The position numbers were made by a program, and so were the translations under genes. From an uncultured Bacteroidales bacterium (GTDB lineage Bacteria > Bacteroidota > Bacteroidia > Bacteroidales > Muribaculaceae): a DNA stretch of 64,000 nt. How positions within the stretch are numbered: the first letter of the stretch is position 1; each line of letters starts with the position of its first letter. This document shows positions 43,656-51,995 of the stretch, in pieces. The stretch is from contig CADBBK010000014.1 in the NCBI GenBank assembly GCA_902792895.1, positions 56,970 to 120,969 on the forward strand. The letters are read 5' to 3'. The notes below the pieces were generated by a model. The model was not told the DNA's origin and made no database searches. It saw nothing but the letters and a program-made list of their open reading frames with translations.

Positions 43656-43695
43656 ACAAGGGACAACTTGATAGATTCTATCGGTTGTCCCTTGT
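43656..43695. terminator. Bidirectional terminator between lon and luxS
   Basis: Perfect 12-bp stem ACAAGGGACAAC/GTTGTCCCTTGT enclosing a second small stem GATAG/CTATC. It lies between convergent genes. Confidence 0.85.
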
Positions 43696-43732
43696 CGTTA
43701 AATGATTGTTGTCATGATTGACGGAATGCGTG

Positions 43733-44218
43733 TCAATCCTCTGGATAGATGAGGTTTTCGGGCTGGATGTCCATGAGGACCTCGATGTAGTATTTGCGGG
43801 CTTCCCACTTGGCCATCGGCAGGTTGTTGAGCATGTAATTGCCGCAGTCATGGGCATTGGCACCGGGAATCTCGCCGTCAAAGTCGGCAATCCAGTGGAA
43901 CAGTTCCTGAATCAGCGGAACGATATCGCGGCTCTGCAAGTCCCCCTTCAGTAACAGATAATTACCTGTGCAGCATCCCATCGGTCCCCAATAGACAACC
44001 TTGTCGCCCCACTGAGGATGATTGCGCAAGTAGGTCGCAGCCAAATGCTCAATGGTGTGCAGGGCACTCTGGCTCACGGCTGGCTCACGGTTGGGCAGCT
44101 TCATGCGAATGTCAAACGTCGTTATCACATCACCGCCAGGAAGATAGTCTTTACGGGAAACATAGATGCCACGCAACAACCTGGTGTGATCAATCTTGAA
44201 ACTTGCAATCTTTTCCAT
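43733..44218 (-). CDS. luxS: S-ribosylhomocysteine lyase LuxS
   Basis: 161 residues. It splits S-ribosylhomocysteine to homocysteine and DPD, the precursor of AI-2. The metal site is complete: HTIEHLAATYLRNH gives the HxxEH ligands and MGCCTGNYLL the Cys ligand. N-terminal DHTRLLRGIYVSRKDY and the C-terminal Cys-rich NAHDCGNYMLNNLPMAKWEA are also typical. It is downstream of the nucleosidase that makes its substrate, 45 bp away, so the two form a methyl-cycle recycling unit. An AACTAAAAACT-type block lies 8 nt upstream of the ATG. Confidence 0.97.
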   Translation of the reverse strand: MEKIASFKIDHTRLLRGIYVSRKDYLPGGDVITTFDIRMKLPNREPAVSQSALHTIEHLAATYLRNHPQWGDKVVYWGPMGCCTGNYLLLKGDLQSRDIVPLIQELFHWIADFDGEIPGANAHDCGNYMLNNLPMAKWEARKYYIEVLMDIQPENLIYPED

Positions 44219-44226
44219 TGATATTT

Positions 44227-44237
44227 AGTTTTTAGTT
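44227..44237 (-). promoter_or_regulatory. Start-proximal AACTAAAAACT block (luxS)
   Basis: Minus-strand AACTAAAAACT ending 8 nt before the luxS ATG, within a spacer that also has further CTAAA words. Confidence 0.5.
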
Positions 44238-44263
44238 TAAGTAAGATTTGTGTTGCGTGATGA

Positions 44264-44941
44264 CTAAAGCCTGCTGATCATGTCCTTGAGCAGGGCAAAC
44301 GACTCACGGGGAGCATCGGTCCAAAAGTCAAGGTACTGCTTAGTGTTGTCGTGGCTGGCACCCGGCGAATCGCTGATGACACGCAGGGCAAGGAACGGCA
44401 CCTTGCTCAGATGGCACACCTGGGCAATGGCTCCAGACTCCATATCCACAGCCAACGCATCAGGGAAGTTGCCCTTGATGCGATTCACCTCTTCTTTCTT
44501 GTCGATAAACTGGTCACCAGAGCAAATCAGCCCCTTGTGGATGTCATCACGCTCGGGCACAAGGTCAAGCAAGCGCTTGGCTCCCTCGAAATATAAGGGC
44601 AAGCCCTGGACCTGACCCAGCTCGCTCTCGGGACCGCACCACACGTCATGGTAGGCGACGCGGGCACCTGCCACCACGTCCATCACATTGACCGACAGGT
44701 CGGCACCGCCAGCGACACCGCTATTGATGACGAAATTGGGGGTGAAATTGTTGACTAACATGAGGGCCCCCATTGCAGCATTGACCTTACCAATACCACA
44801 TTGCATGACCATCACGTCGTGACGGCCCATCTTTCCACAGTGGAACTCCATACCACCCATACGGCTCTCCTCACTATTTTGCAGCAGGGGCAGCAACAGT
44901 TCCAGTTCCTTGCGCATTGCAACTATGATTCCTATCTTCAT
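44264..44941 (-). CDS. mtnN: 5'-methylthioadenosine/S-adenosylhomocysteine nucleosidase
   Basis: 225 residues. It hydrolyses MTA and SAH to adenine plus the ribosyl thio-product; SAH gives S-ribosylhomocysteine, the LuxS substrate. Visible: MKIGIIVAMRKELELLLPLL, CGIGKVNAAMGALMLVNNF, VINSGVAGGADLSVNVMDVV, AVDMESGAIAQVCH with the ribose-binding Met-Glu, and the catalytic Asp region ALRVISDSPG. It comes before luxS on the same strand. The stop TAG is part of a GCTTTAG word. Confidence 0.95.
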   Translation of the reverse strand: MKIGIIVAMRKELELLLPLLQNSEESRMGGMEFHCGKMGRHDVMVMQCGIGKVNAAMGALMLVNNFTPNFVINSGVAGGADLSVNVMDVVAGARVAYHDVWCGPESELGQVQGLPLYFEGAKRLLDLVPERDDIHKGLICSGDQFIDKKEEVNRIKGNFPDALAVDMESGAIAQVCHLSKVPFLALRVISDSPGASHDNTKQYLDFWTDAPRESFALLKDMISRL

Positions 44942-44966
44942 TTTGTCTCAATAAATTTTTGTGCTG

Positions 44967-44974
44967 CAAAATTA
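44967..44974 (-). promoter_or_regulatory. -7 box TAATTTTG for mtnN-luxS
   Basis: Minus-strand TAATTTTG 25 nt before the mtnN ATG; it is back-to-back with the promoter of the DUF1893 gene. Confidence 0.6.
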
Positions 44975-44996
44975 CATAAAATTTCTCTAATTGGAC

Positions 44997-45004
44997 TATA
45001 TTTG
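44997..45004 (+). promoter_or_regulatory. -7 box TATATTTG 4 nt from the DUF1893 start codon
   Basis: TAnnTTTG ends at 45004 and ATG is at 45009, implying a leaderless mRNA. This also argues against the in-frame ATG at 44991, which overlaps the box. Confidence 0.6.
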
Positions 45005-45008
45005 CCGC

Positions 45009-45419
45009 ATGAAACAATTGATAGACATCTTGCATAGCGAAGGCCTGACGCTGGTGGTGAAAAGCGGTGATGGCACAATCCACCGTTTCACCCAGCGCGG
45101 TGTGAAGGACCTGCTGACGCTCGTGACCACTGCTCCCGAAGTGCTGCACAGTGCCATCATTGCTGATAAGGCCGTGGGTAAGGCCGCAGCGGCTTGCATG
45201 GTCCAAGGTGGCGCCAAGCAAGTATGGGCCGACGTGATGAGCGAGCCCGCGATGACGTTGCTGCGAGCATATCGTGTAGAAGCTGAATGCGGCACCCTGG
45301 TGGACCACATCATAAACCGCACCGGCACCGATTGGTGCCCGATGGAGCGCCTGAGCCGAGAGATTGATGATCCTGCCACTATTATCCAAATAATCCAGGA
45401 TTTCGTTACTACACATTGA
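45009..45419 (+). CDS. DUF1893 family protein
   Basis: About 136 residues from ATG 45009 (MKQLIDILHSEGLTLVVKSGDGTIHRF). The fold family resembles a small deaminase-like domain: ADKAVGKAAAACMVQGGAKQVWADVMSEPA fits the conserved core, and DWCPMERLSREIDDP holds a C-terminal Cys. Members are small soluble proteins of unknown role. The upstream ATG at 44991 overlaps the -7 box and is rejected. It is divergent from mtnN and followed by a stem-loop. Confidence 0.75.
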   Translation: MKQLIDILHSEGLTLVVKSGDGTIHRFTQRGVKDLLTLVTTAPEVLHSAIIADKAVGKAAAACMVQGGAKQVWADVMSEPAMTLLRAYRVEAECGTLVDHIINRTGTDWCPMERLSREIDDPATIIQIIQDFVTTH

Positions 45420-45425
45420 GCAAAA

Positions 45426-45451
45426 ACACTGGAGCGATGAAACTCCAGTGT
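45426..45451 (+). terminator. Stem-loop after the DUF1893 gene
   Basis: Perfect 9-bp stem ACACTGGAG/CTCCAGTGT with an 8-nt loop, followed by a modest T-rich stretch. Confidence 0.55.
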
Positions 45452-45537
45452 CCATTCATTTAAACATCACTAATTGTAATTACTGCTGTGTCTTCAGGTT
45501 CTCAGAAACCGGTTCTCGTTTGCTATATAGACACATG

Positions 45538-45571
45538 AAAAAGCCGCTTTGTTACAACAAAAAGGCTTTTT
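45538..45571. terminator. Terminator between DUF1893 gene and prfA
   Basis: Stem AAAAAGCC/GGCTTTTT with inner pairing TTTGTT/AACAAA. A-run and T-run on both sides allow use by both convergent genes. Confidence 0.75.
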
Positions 45572-45651
45572 AACAGTACTTTAACACTGTGATGACGGCA
45601 TGCGGATGCAAATAATCAGTTTAATTCGCAGACTAAGCGAACGGCCATGCC

Positions 45652-46761
45652 CTACAGTTCGGCTTCTTTCAGTTTCTCGGCATTCTCAGCGACGATGAGA
45701 TGGTCGATACAGTCCTGAATGTCGCCGTCCATGAAGGCTGGTAGGTTGTAGATGGTGTAGCCGATGCGGTGGTCGGTAATGCGTCCCTGCGGGTAGTTGT
45801 ACGTACGGATTTTTGCAGAGCGGTCACCAGTCGAGACAAGGGTTTTGCGGCGCGAGGCAATGTCGTCCATGTACTTCTGGTGCTCGTGGTCATAAATAAA
45901 TGTACGCAGGCGAGCCAAGGCGCGTTCCTTGTTCTTGGGTTGGTCGCGTGTCTCGGTACACTCGATGAGGATCTCCTGCTGCTCGCCCGTGTTGGGGTTG
46001 GTCCACATGTAGCGCAGACGCACACCACTGTTCACCTTGTTCACATTCTGACCACCGGCACCGCCACTGCGGAAGGTGTCCCACTTGATTTCGCCCTCGT
46101 TGATGTGCACGTCAAACGGCTCAGCCTCGGGCAGCACAGCCACACTGGCAGCGCTGGTGTGCACACGGCCCTGGGTCTCGGTAACAGGCACACGCTGCAC
46201 ACGGTGGACGCCCGACTCATACTTTAACGTGCCATAGACGTTGTCGCCCGTGATACTGAACACTACCTCCTTGAAGCCACCCACAGCGCCCTCACTGCAG
46301 CTGGACATCTGCACATTCCAGCCCTTGGTCTCGCAGTAGCGGGTGTACATGCGTGCCAAGTCGCCGGCAAACAGAGCGGCCTCGTCACCGCCCGTGCCGC
46401 CGCGTATCTCGAGCACCACGTTCTTGCTGTCCTCAGGATCCTCAGGGATAAGCAGGATCTTGATATGCTCTTCCATCTTGGGCACCTCGGCCTGATTGGT
46501 CTCGATCTCTTCACGGGCCATGGCCCTCAGGTCCTCGTCGGACTCTGTTTCAAGGACAGCTTTGGCCTGCTCGATGTCCTCGAGCAGTTTGCGGTATCGG
46601 TGTGTAGCGGCAAGCAGAGTTTCAAGGCTCTTGTATTCCTTGGTGAGCTTGACATAGCGCCGCTGGTCGGCAATGACACTGGGATCGGTAATCAGTGTGC
46701 CGATTTCCACAAATCGAGCATCGAGGCCGTCAAGGCGCTGCAATAATGCGTTTTCAGCCAT
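45652..46761 (-). CDS. prfA: Peptide chain release factor 1
   Basis: 369 residues. It ends translation at UAA and UAG. The peptidyl-hydrolysis motif GGQ is in SGGAGGQNVNKVNSGVRL. The preceding domain has VHRVQRVPVTETQGRVHTS, and an N-terminal helical domain and the C-terminal DHRIGYTIYNLPAFMDGDIQDCID complete the protein. Length is normal. It is divergent from the sulfatase-like gene at 46826, with the two -7 boxes 22 bp apart. Confidence 0.95.
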   Translation of the reverse strand: MAENALLQRLDGLDARFVEIGTLITDPSVIADQRRYVKLTKEYKSLETLLAATHRYRKLLEDIEQAKAVLETESDEDLRAMAREEIETNQAEVPKMEEHIKILLIPEDPEDSKNVVLEIRGGTGGDEAALFAGDLARMYTRYCETKGWNVQMSSCSEGAVGGFKEVVFSITGDNVYGTLKYESGVHRVQRVPVTETQGRVHTSAASVAVLPEAEPFDVHINEGEIKWDTFRSGGAGGQNVNKVNSGVRLRYMWTNPNTGEQQEILIECTETRDQPKNKERALARLRTFIYDHEHQKYMDDIASRRKTLVSTGDRSAKIRTYNYPQGRITDHRIGYTIYNLPAFMDGDIQDCIDHLIVAENAEKLKEAEL

Positions 46762-46783
46762 AGTACATTTTTCTTTTTGCGTG

Positions 46784-46791
46784 CAAAATTA
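46784..46791 (-). promoter_or_regulatory. -7 box TAATTTTG for prfA
   Basis: Minus-strand TAATTTTG 22 nt before the prfA ATG. Confidence 0.6.
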
Positions 46792-46813
46792 ATAGAAATC
46801 TCTGAATTCTGTG

Positions 46814-46821
46814 TAAATTTG
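46814..46821 (+). promoter_or_regulatory. -7 box TAAATTTG 4 nt from the start codon at 46826
   Basis: The ATG begins 5 nt after the box ends; a leaderless transcript is likely. Confidence 0.6.
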
Positions 46822-46825
46822 TGGC

Positions 46826-48814
46826 ATGAAACGACATCTACCCGTATCATCATCTCCCGTTTGGGGACTGGCGTGGAACTTGCTGGTGGTCTATGTGGCC
46901 TACACCTTGTGCCGCGCCATCTTCCTGACCCTCAACTGGTCACTGTATGCCGGCACATTGAGCCTGAGCCACACCATGGAGCTGTTCGGCGCCGGTCTGC
47001 TGTTTGATACTCCCGCTATCCTGTATACCAATGCAGCAATCCTGCTGATGTTCCTGCTGCCGTTGCACTACAAGGAAAGCCCGGTCTATTACCGGGTGGC
47101 GCGATGGATATATGTCATCGTCAACAGCATCGCTGTGTATGTCAACCTGATGGACTGCGTCTATTTCCCTTTTACGGGCAAACGCACCACAGCATCGGTG
47201 TTCGCCGAGTTCAGCAACGAGAGCACAGGCGAGATGCTTAAAATCTTCGGAGGCCAGTTCCTGAGCCACTGGTATCTGGTGCTGCTGGCAGCCGCTATCA
47301 CCTGGGCATTCTGGAAACTGTTCCGCCCAGTGCCGGAGCACATCCAGCGTCCCACGGGCCTATCGCGTTACTACCTGCTGCGCATCGTCGCTCTATTGGT
47401 GGCTATCCCCCTGTGCATCGCCGCCATCCGTGGTGGTTTCACCAAGGCGACACGCCCCATCACCATCAGTAATGCCAACCAGTACGTCAACCGTCCTGCC
47501 GAAACAGGCATCGTACTCAACACACCTTTCTCCATCTTCAGGACGTTGAAGAAAACGCCATTTGTCGTCCCTGATTACATGAGTGACGAAGAGGCCACAG
47601 CGCTCTACACCCCACTCCACCAGCCCCATGACAGCATCGCCTTCATGCCGCGCAACGTGGTCGTGCTCATTCTGGAGAGTTACAGCAAGCAGCACATCGG
47701 GTTCTATAACAAGACTCTGAGGAACGGCACGTACAAGGGCTTCACTCCCTTCCTGGACTCACTCATCGAGGCAGGAGCGATGACTTTCAAGTACTCCTAT
47801 GCCAACGGGCGTAAGAGTATTGAGGGGATGCCGTCGGTTCTGTCGTCGCTGCCCAACTTTGTCGAGCCGCTGTTCCTCACACCGGCATCACTGAACAGCA
47901 TGTCGGGTCTGGCACGGGAACTGGGAGAGCACAAGGGTTATACCACCGCATTTTTCCACGGTGCGCAGAATAGCTCAATGGGGTTCCATGCCTTTGCTCG
48001 CGCAACGGGTTTCAAACAGTATTTTGGCCGAGACGAGTACAATGCCGATCCCAACTTCAATGGTGATGACGACTTTGACGGCACATGGGCTATCTGGGAC
48101 GAGGAGTTTTTCCAGTTCTATGCCCAGCAGATGAACAAGATGCGTGAGCCGTTCATGACAGCCCTGTTCAGTGCATCGTCCCATGACCCGTTTGTCATTC
48201 CCGAGAAATACAAGGGCCGTTTCCCGCAGGGCGAGCGTCCTTTGCAGGAGTGTGTTGCCTATACCGACTACGCGTTGAAGCGATTCTTTGAGACAGCAAG
48301 CCAGCAACCCTGGTTCAAGAACACACTGTTTGTCATTACCGCCGACCATGTAAGCCAGCAGATTGACCCGTTCTACTGCACCACACTGGGCAACTACTGC
48401 GTGCCCATCATCCTATATGCACCAGGTGACGCATCGTTGCGCGGCTATGACGAGGAACGCGTCGTGGAGCAGATCGACATTATGCCCACCGTGCTCAGTT
48501 ATCTGCACTATGACCAGCCGTACATTGCCTTTGGGCGCGACATGCTCAACGGAAGCGCCGATGAGGGCTTTGCCCTGCACTGGCTGCCCGAGTCCAGCAG
48601 TTATGAGTATGTCTGGGGTGATTATGCGCTCCAGTTCGACGGCAAGCAGGTTACTTCGGCCTACGCCTACCGCACCGACTCAACGTTCAGCAACAATGTA
48701 TTAAACAGCATGCCGCCGGCCATACTGGACCGCATGCAGCGCCAGATGAAATCAGTCATCCAGCAATACATGCAGCGCATGACCAGCGACAAGCTGACAG
48801 TGCCTCGCCGTTAA
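46826..48814 (+). CDS. LTA synthase-family membrane sulfatase-like transferase
   Basis: 662 residues: four or five N-terminal transmembrane helices (to about 200), then an alkaline-phosphatase-fold periplasmic domain. Metal and catalytic regions: VVVLILESYSKQHIGFYN, GRKSIEGMPSVLSSLPN (Ser/Thr nucleophile region, here Ser), FMTALFSASSHDPF, VITADHVSQQIDPFY. In Gram-positives the family makes lipoteichoic acid; in Bacteroidetes the product is not defined and may be a phosphoglycerol or phosphoethanolamine modification of envelope glycans. The first codon follows the promoter almost directly. Confidence 0.85.
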   Translation: MKRHLPVSSSPVWGLAWNLLVVYVAYTLCRAIFLTLNWSLYAGTLSLSHTMELFGAGLLFDTPAILYTNAAILLMFLLPLHYKESPVYYRVARWIYVIVNSIAVYVNLMDCVYFPFTGKRTTASVFAEFSNESTGEMLKIFGGQFLSHWYLVLLAAAITWAFWKLFRPVPEHIQRPTGLSRYYLLRIVALLVAIPLCIAAIRGGFTKATRPITISNANQYVNRPAETGIVLNTPFSIFRTLKKTPFVVPDYMSDEEATALYTPLHQPHDSIAFMPRNVVVLILESYSKQHIGFYNKTLRNGTYKGFTPFLDSLIEAGAMTFKYSYANGRKSIEGMPSVLSSLPNFVEPLFLTPASLNSMSGLARELGEHKGYTTAFFHGAQNSSMGFHAFARATGFKQYFGRDEYNADPNFNGDDDFDGTWAIWDEEFFQFYAQQMNKMREPFMTALFSASSHDPFVIPEKYKGRFPQGERPLQECVAYTDYALKRFFETASQQPWFKNTLFVITADHVSQQIDPFYCTTLGNYCVPIILYAPGDASLRGYDEERVVEQIDIMPTVLSYLHYDQPYIAFGRDMLNGSADEGFALHWLPESSSYEYVWGDYALQFDGKQVTSAYAYRTDSTFSNNVLNSMPPAILDRMQRQMKSVIQQYMQRMTSDKLTVPRR

Positions 48815-48822
48815 AGTTATGC

Positions 48823-49785
48823 TCACTCGCGGGGAAGACGACGGAAGCCCTCGCCCAGGATCTCGTTGCTCTCAAGAATGTTGACAAACGCGTGCGGATC
48901 GATCTGATAAAGCACCGAACGCAGTTTAATCATGTCTGAGCGGTCAAGGGTGACGTAGAGCATCTTGCGCTCAGTGCCCTTGTACAGGCCACTGCCCGTG
49001 ATCAAGGTGCCACCACGCTTGATGTCGTTGATGATGTAGTCGCGGATGGGATCGGGCGTGTCGGTAATAATGAACATCGTCTTGTAGCTCTTCATACCAT
49101 CGACGACAAGGTCAATAACCTTGCCCTCGATGAAGATGATGATAATCGAATAAATGGGCAGACGGATGTCACCGAAGGCGATAAGCGTGCTCAAGGTGAT
49201 GATACCGTCAACGATCATGACCAGAGTACCCAATGAAATCTTGGTGTACTTGTGCAGAATCATCGAGATGATGTCCGAACCGCCACTGGTAGCACCTGAC
49301 CTGAAAATCAGACCAATAGCAACACCATAGATAATGCCGGCTACTACCGTATTCAGGAAATAGTCAGGATGGAACCATCCGCCATGATGGGGAATCTCGA
49401 CCATCGACTTGATCATCGACGGATCAACACTGGCTACGATACCACCATCGTGGATGACGGGATTATAGCCCCACTGGCTCTCAAGCACAAAGGTGAACAA
49501 AAAGATCAATGCCGTGGAAACAATGGTCTTGACACCGAATTTGGGGCCAAGAATCCATGTGCCGATAATGAGCAGGGGGATATCCATGCAGATGGCATAG
49601 AGCGAAATCTTCCAAGGCCACAGGGTGTTGAACACGTTGGAAAGACCATAGGTACCACCAGGCGCCATCAGGTAAGGGTTAACAAACATCACGTCGCCAA
49701 TGGCAAACAACAGGCTACCAATAACCAGCAGGAAATAGGCTATCACCTCCTGCCACAACTTTCTCTTGGGATTAATCTTTAACAT
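48823..49785 (-). CDS. YitT-family membrane protein (DUF161/DUF2179)
   Basis: 320 residues from ATG 49785 (MLKINPKRKLWQEVIAYFLLVIGSLL). The longer frame to 49932 adds 49 residues that overlap the promoter and have no family match. It has about five to six transmembrane helices, with GGTYGLSNVFNTLWPW and IFRSGATSGGSDIISMILHKY typical of YitT. A C-terminal DUF2179 domain follows (DTPDPIRDYIINDIKRGGTLITGSGLYKG, KLRSVLYQIDPHAFVNI). Function is unknown; some members bind or transport small ligands. It is convergent with the preceding gene (8-bp gap). Confidence 0.85.
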   Translation of the reverse strand: MLKINPKRKLWQEVIAYFLLVIGSLLFAIGDVMFVNPYLMAPGGTYGLSNVFNTLWPWKISLYAICMDIPLLIIGTWILGPKFGVKTIVSTALIFLFTFVLESQWGYNPVIHDGGIVASVDPSMIKSMVEIPHHGGWFHPDYFLNTVVAGIIYGVAIGLIFRSGATSGGSDIISMILHKYTKISLGTLVMIVDGIITLSTLIAFGDIRLPIYSIIIIFIEGKVIDLVVDGMKSYKTMFIITDTPDPIRDYIINDIKRGGTLITGSGLYKGTERKMLYVTLDRSDMIKLRSVLYQIDPHAFVNILESNEILGEGFRRLPRE

Positions 49786-49805
49786 ATCTATTCCGAATTT
49801 GGCCG

Positions 49806-49813
49806 CAAAGGTA
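49806..49813 (-). promoter_or_regulatory. -7 box TACCTTTG for the yitT-like gene
   Basis: Minus-strand TACCTTTG 20 nt before ATG 49785. Confidence 0.6.
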
Positions 49814-49961
49814 CTGCAAATTGGGAGTATAAAAAAATTTGCGCCTGATGAAAGCCATAAAAACTTGTTTTTGACACCCGAACACCACTTGAGAATGACA
49901 CATAGCGTCAAGCTTTGGACCAGCCGATCCAAAGTCTATTATAGTGACACGAATGGATTAA

Positions 49962-51629
49962 TCAGTACCGGGTTTTAATGGGTTCTTGTTTTGCCCGATG
50001 GTCAAAATCGATATTATCGAGAACGATTCGAGAGATATCCGCGGGATACTTCTCATTGATGAAACTCAATTCAGGACAATAATACTTGGTATCAATACCA
50101 GCGGCCTCAAACAGGAATTGAGCGAGATAATCAGTGATGATGGGTTTGTGCACCGATTCCTTGATGCGCTTGGCCACATCGGGATACTTGGACTGGAACT
50201 GAGGTGATGTCCAGACCATGAACGGGATTCTGATCTGATAGTCAATAGTAGGACGTTGGGCAGCATTGCCATGGCCCATGAAATCGTCAATCTCATAGAG
50301 TTCCTCGCCATGGTCCGAGAAATAAACGACCAAACAGTTCTTGTCCTGGAACTTCCTGATGATGCTCTCCACGACATAATCATTATAGAGCGACGCATTG
50401 TCGTAGTGGGCAAGCATCTCACGTTCATCCTCAGTCAATGCGCTACTGTAATCGGCTGCGGTGAAGTGTTTGAACTCTGATGGGTAACGGTCGGCATAGG
50501 TATAATGCTGGCCGATGAGATGTATCACAATCAACTGGGGATCAGCAAAATTAGGTATCTCTTTGAGCAAATTGGCATCATGCCCCACCTCGTGCTGATT
50601 GCGATAATCAAACATGATCTCAGACAATGGAATGTCAGTGATCCAGGTATAGCCACCTGTAAAATACTGGTTATCAAGCAAAGCCGTCTTATAGCCAGCC
50701 TTCCTGAAACAAGTGGGGAACAACACATCAGTATTTCCGGGTTCATTAGATCCGTTAGCACTGAATATAGAGAACAACGCAACTCCAGTATGGTCACTTT
50801 GAGATACCACATCATCAAAGACAGACAAAGAACCATCCTCAGCCCTAACAGCCAACAGAGGATTAGTCTGCTTGGGATAGCCATACAATGAAGAATGGTA
50901 CTTGCTAAAGCTCTCACCAACAACCACAATAACCGAGGGAGCCTCATCCTGATGTGAAGAGGCGGTGACATGTCTGTTGATGTCCCTAATACTCTGCATG
51001 TTGCCCAAGATTTCCTTGAACTTGACCGATGCATGGCACAATCTAGTAAAAGAATGTAGCTGAGAAATGGAATTGATACCATCAGCGTTAAAGGTGTGGC
51101 CCGAGGCTACAGAAAGATACGCCGTCACGCCCAATGCTGTGAGTATCATCGAAATAATAGCGGCCACACGGTTGCGTTCAAAACGTCGCGAGAACCACAA
51201 AGAGAACCATATCACGACAACAACAGCGATAATAAGGCATAGCACAGTCCTGATGTCAAGATATGTGGACAGGAACGAAGACGCTTCGGAAGATGTAGTT
51301 TCTGCAACAATGCAAACGACAGCTACAGATAAAAGTTTCTGGAAATTAACCGCTAAGAAGATATCAATAATAGCCACTATCAAGTGTAACGTAACGAGAA
51401 ACCAGAGCACACACTTGCTCAAAGTAGTGTTGCGGAATAAGCGGCAAATGCAAGATTCTACTGTAGCCGAAACAGCCGAGATGCACAAAATGACGAAAGC
51501 CGACAATGCATCATCGAACCGGACTACAGCAATCATATTAGATAAAATGTTGACAATGAAGAGAATCAAGAAGTATTGATTTCCCCATAATTTCAACATA
51601 AACTGCTCAAATTTTTCTCTTGAGGCCAT
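49962..51629 (-). CDS. Phosphoethanolamine transferase-like inner-membrane sulfatase-fold enzyme
   Basis: 555 residues. Five N-terminal hydrophobic helices (to about 170), then an EptA-type periplasmic domain: VIVVVGESFSKYHSSLYGYPKQTNP (metal Glu), SQSDHTGVALFSIFS (probable nucleophile Thr), LIVIHLIGQHYTYADRYP and VVYFSDHGEELYEIDDFMGHG (metal Asp-His). Such enzymes add phosphoethanolamine to lipid A or glycans and can reduce sensitivity to cationic peptides. The exact acceptor is unknown. It has a 105-nt leader with a strong stem-loop. Codon use is more A/T-rich than its neighbours, possibly a later arrival. Confidence 0.85.
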   Translation of the reverse strand: MASREKFEQFMLKLWGNQYFLILFIVNILSNMIAVVRFDDALSAFVILCISAVSATVESCICRLFRNTTLSKCVLWFLVTLHLIVAIIDIFLAVNFQKLLSVAVVCIVAETTSSEASSFLSTYLDIRTVLCLIIAVVVVIWFSLWFSRRFERNRVAAIISMILTALGVTAYLSVASGHTFNADGINSISQLHSFTRLCHASVKFKEILGNMQSIRDINRHVTASSHQDEAPSVIVVVGESFSKYHSSLYGYPKQTNPLLAVRAEDGSLSVFDDVVSQSDHTGVALFSIFSANGSNEPGNTDVLFPTCFRKAGYKTALLDNQYFTGGYTWITDIPLSEIMFDYRNQHEVGHDANLLKEIPNFADPQLIVIHLIGQHYTYADRYPSEFKHFTAADYSSALTEDEREMLAHYDNASLYNDYVVESIIRKFQDKNCLVVYFSDHGEELYEIDDFMGHGNAAQRPTIDYQIRIPFMVWTSPQFQSKYPDVAKRIKESVHKPIITDYLAQFLFEAAGIDTKYYCPELSFINEKYPADISRIVLDNIDFDHRAKQEPIKTRY

Positions 51630-51679
51630 TTCTCTATCTAAAAAGCAGAATTATCTTTATCATGAATGTTGTCTTGTTC

Positions 51680-51728
51680 GTGATTCAGCCCGGAAAAGTG
51701 CTGCAGCAAGCCGGGCGAAATGAATCAC
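51680..51728 (-). promoter_or_regulatory. Leader stem-loop upstream of the phosphoethanolamine transferase gene
   Basis: Arms GTGATTCA + GCCCGG and CCGGGC + TGAATCAC (one arm has 4 extra bases), with loop AAAAGTGCTGCAGCAAG. It lies between the -7 box (51741-51748) and the ATG at 51629, so it would be transcribed in the 5' leader. It could be a regulatory RNA or simply a stabilising hairpin. Confidence 0.5.
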
Positions 51729-51740
51729 AGAAAGGACCTG

Positions 51741-51748
51741 CAAAATTA
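51741..51748 (-). promoter_or_regulatory. -7 box TAATTTTG for the phosphoethanolamine transferase gene
   Basis: Minus-strand TAATTTTG giving a leader of about 105 nt. Confidence 0.55.
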
Positions 51749-51943
51749 GTAATAAAATCCAACTAAGCCCTCAATTCATGAGCATTAATTGAGTTTTCAA
51801 CCGATTAGCGAGATTGACCGGAGCGAAAGACCGAATGAATAAACCCGAATTGTTTACAAACGATATTATTCTATCAATTAAGAATTTATCGGATTTAAAC
51901 GAAAAAAAACTAACTGATATGGTTAAATGTGAGAAAATCTGCG

Positions 51944-51951
51944 TACCTTTG
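51944..51951 (+). promoter_or_regulatory. -7 box TACCTTTG for the deoD operon
   Basis: TAnnTTTG match 44 nt before ATG 51996. Confidence 0.6.
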
Positions 51952-51995
51952 CCTTCACGACAAAAAACACGACAAACACTTAAAATTATATTATT

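Larger units (their letters stand above)
51630..51995. other. Divergent intergenic region (366 bp)
   Basis: It holds the leader and promoter of the transferase gene (minus) with a stem-loop (51680-51728), a small CTCAATT/AATTGAG stem followed by TTTT (51774-51800), and the deoD promoter (51944-51951). No ORF is credible. Confidence 0.65.

Noticed and set aside
44991-45008. Start of the DUF1893 gene at 44991
   Set aside because: That ATG overlaps the -7 box TATATTTG, so it would not be in the transcript.
49786-49932. 49-residue N-terminal extension of the YitT-like protein
   Set aside because: It would start upstream of the -7 box at 49806-49813 and lacks family similarity.
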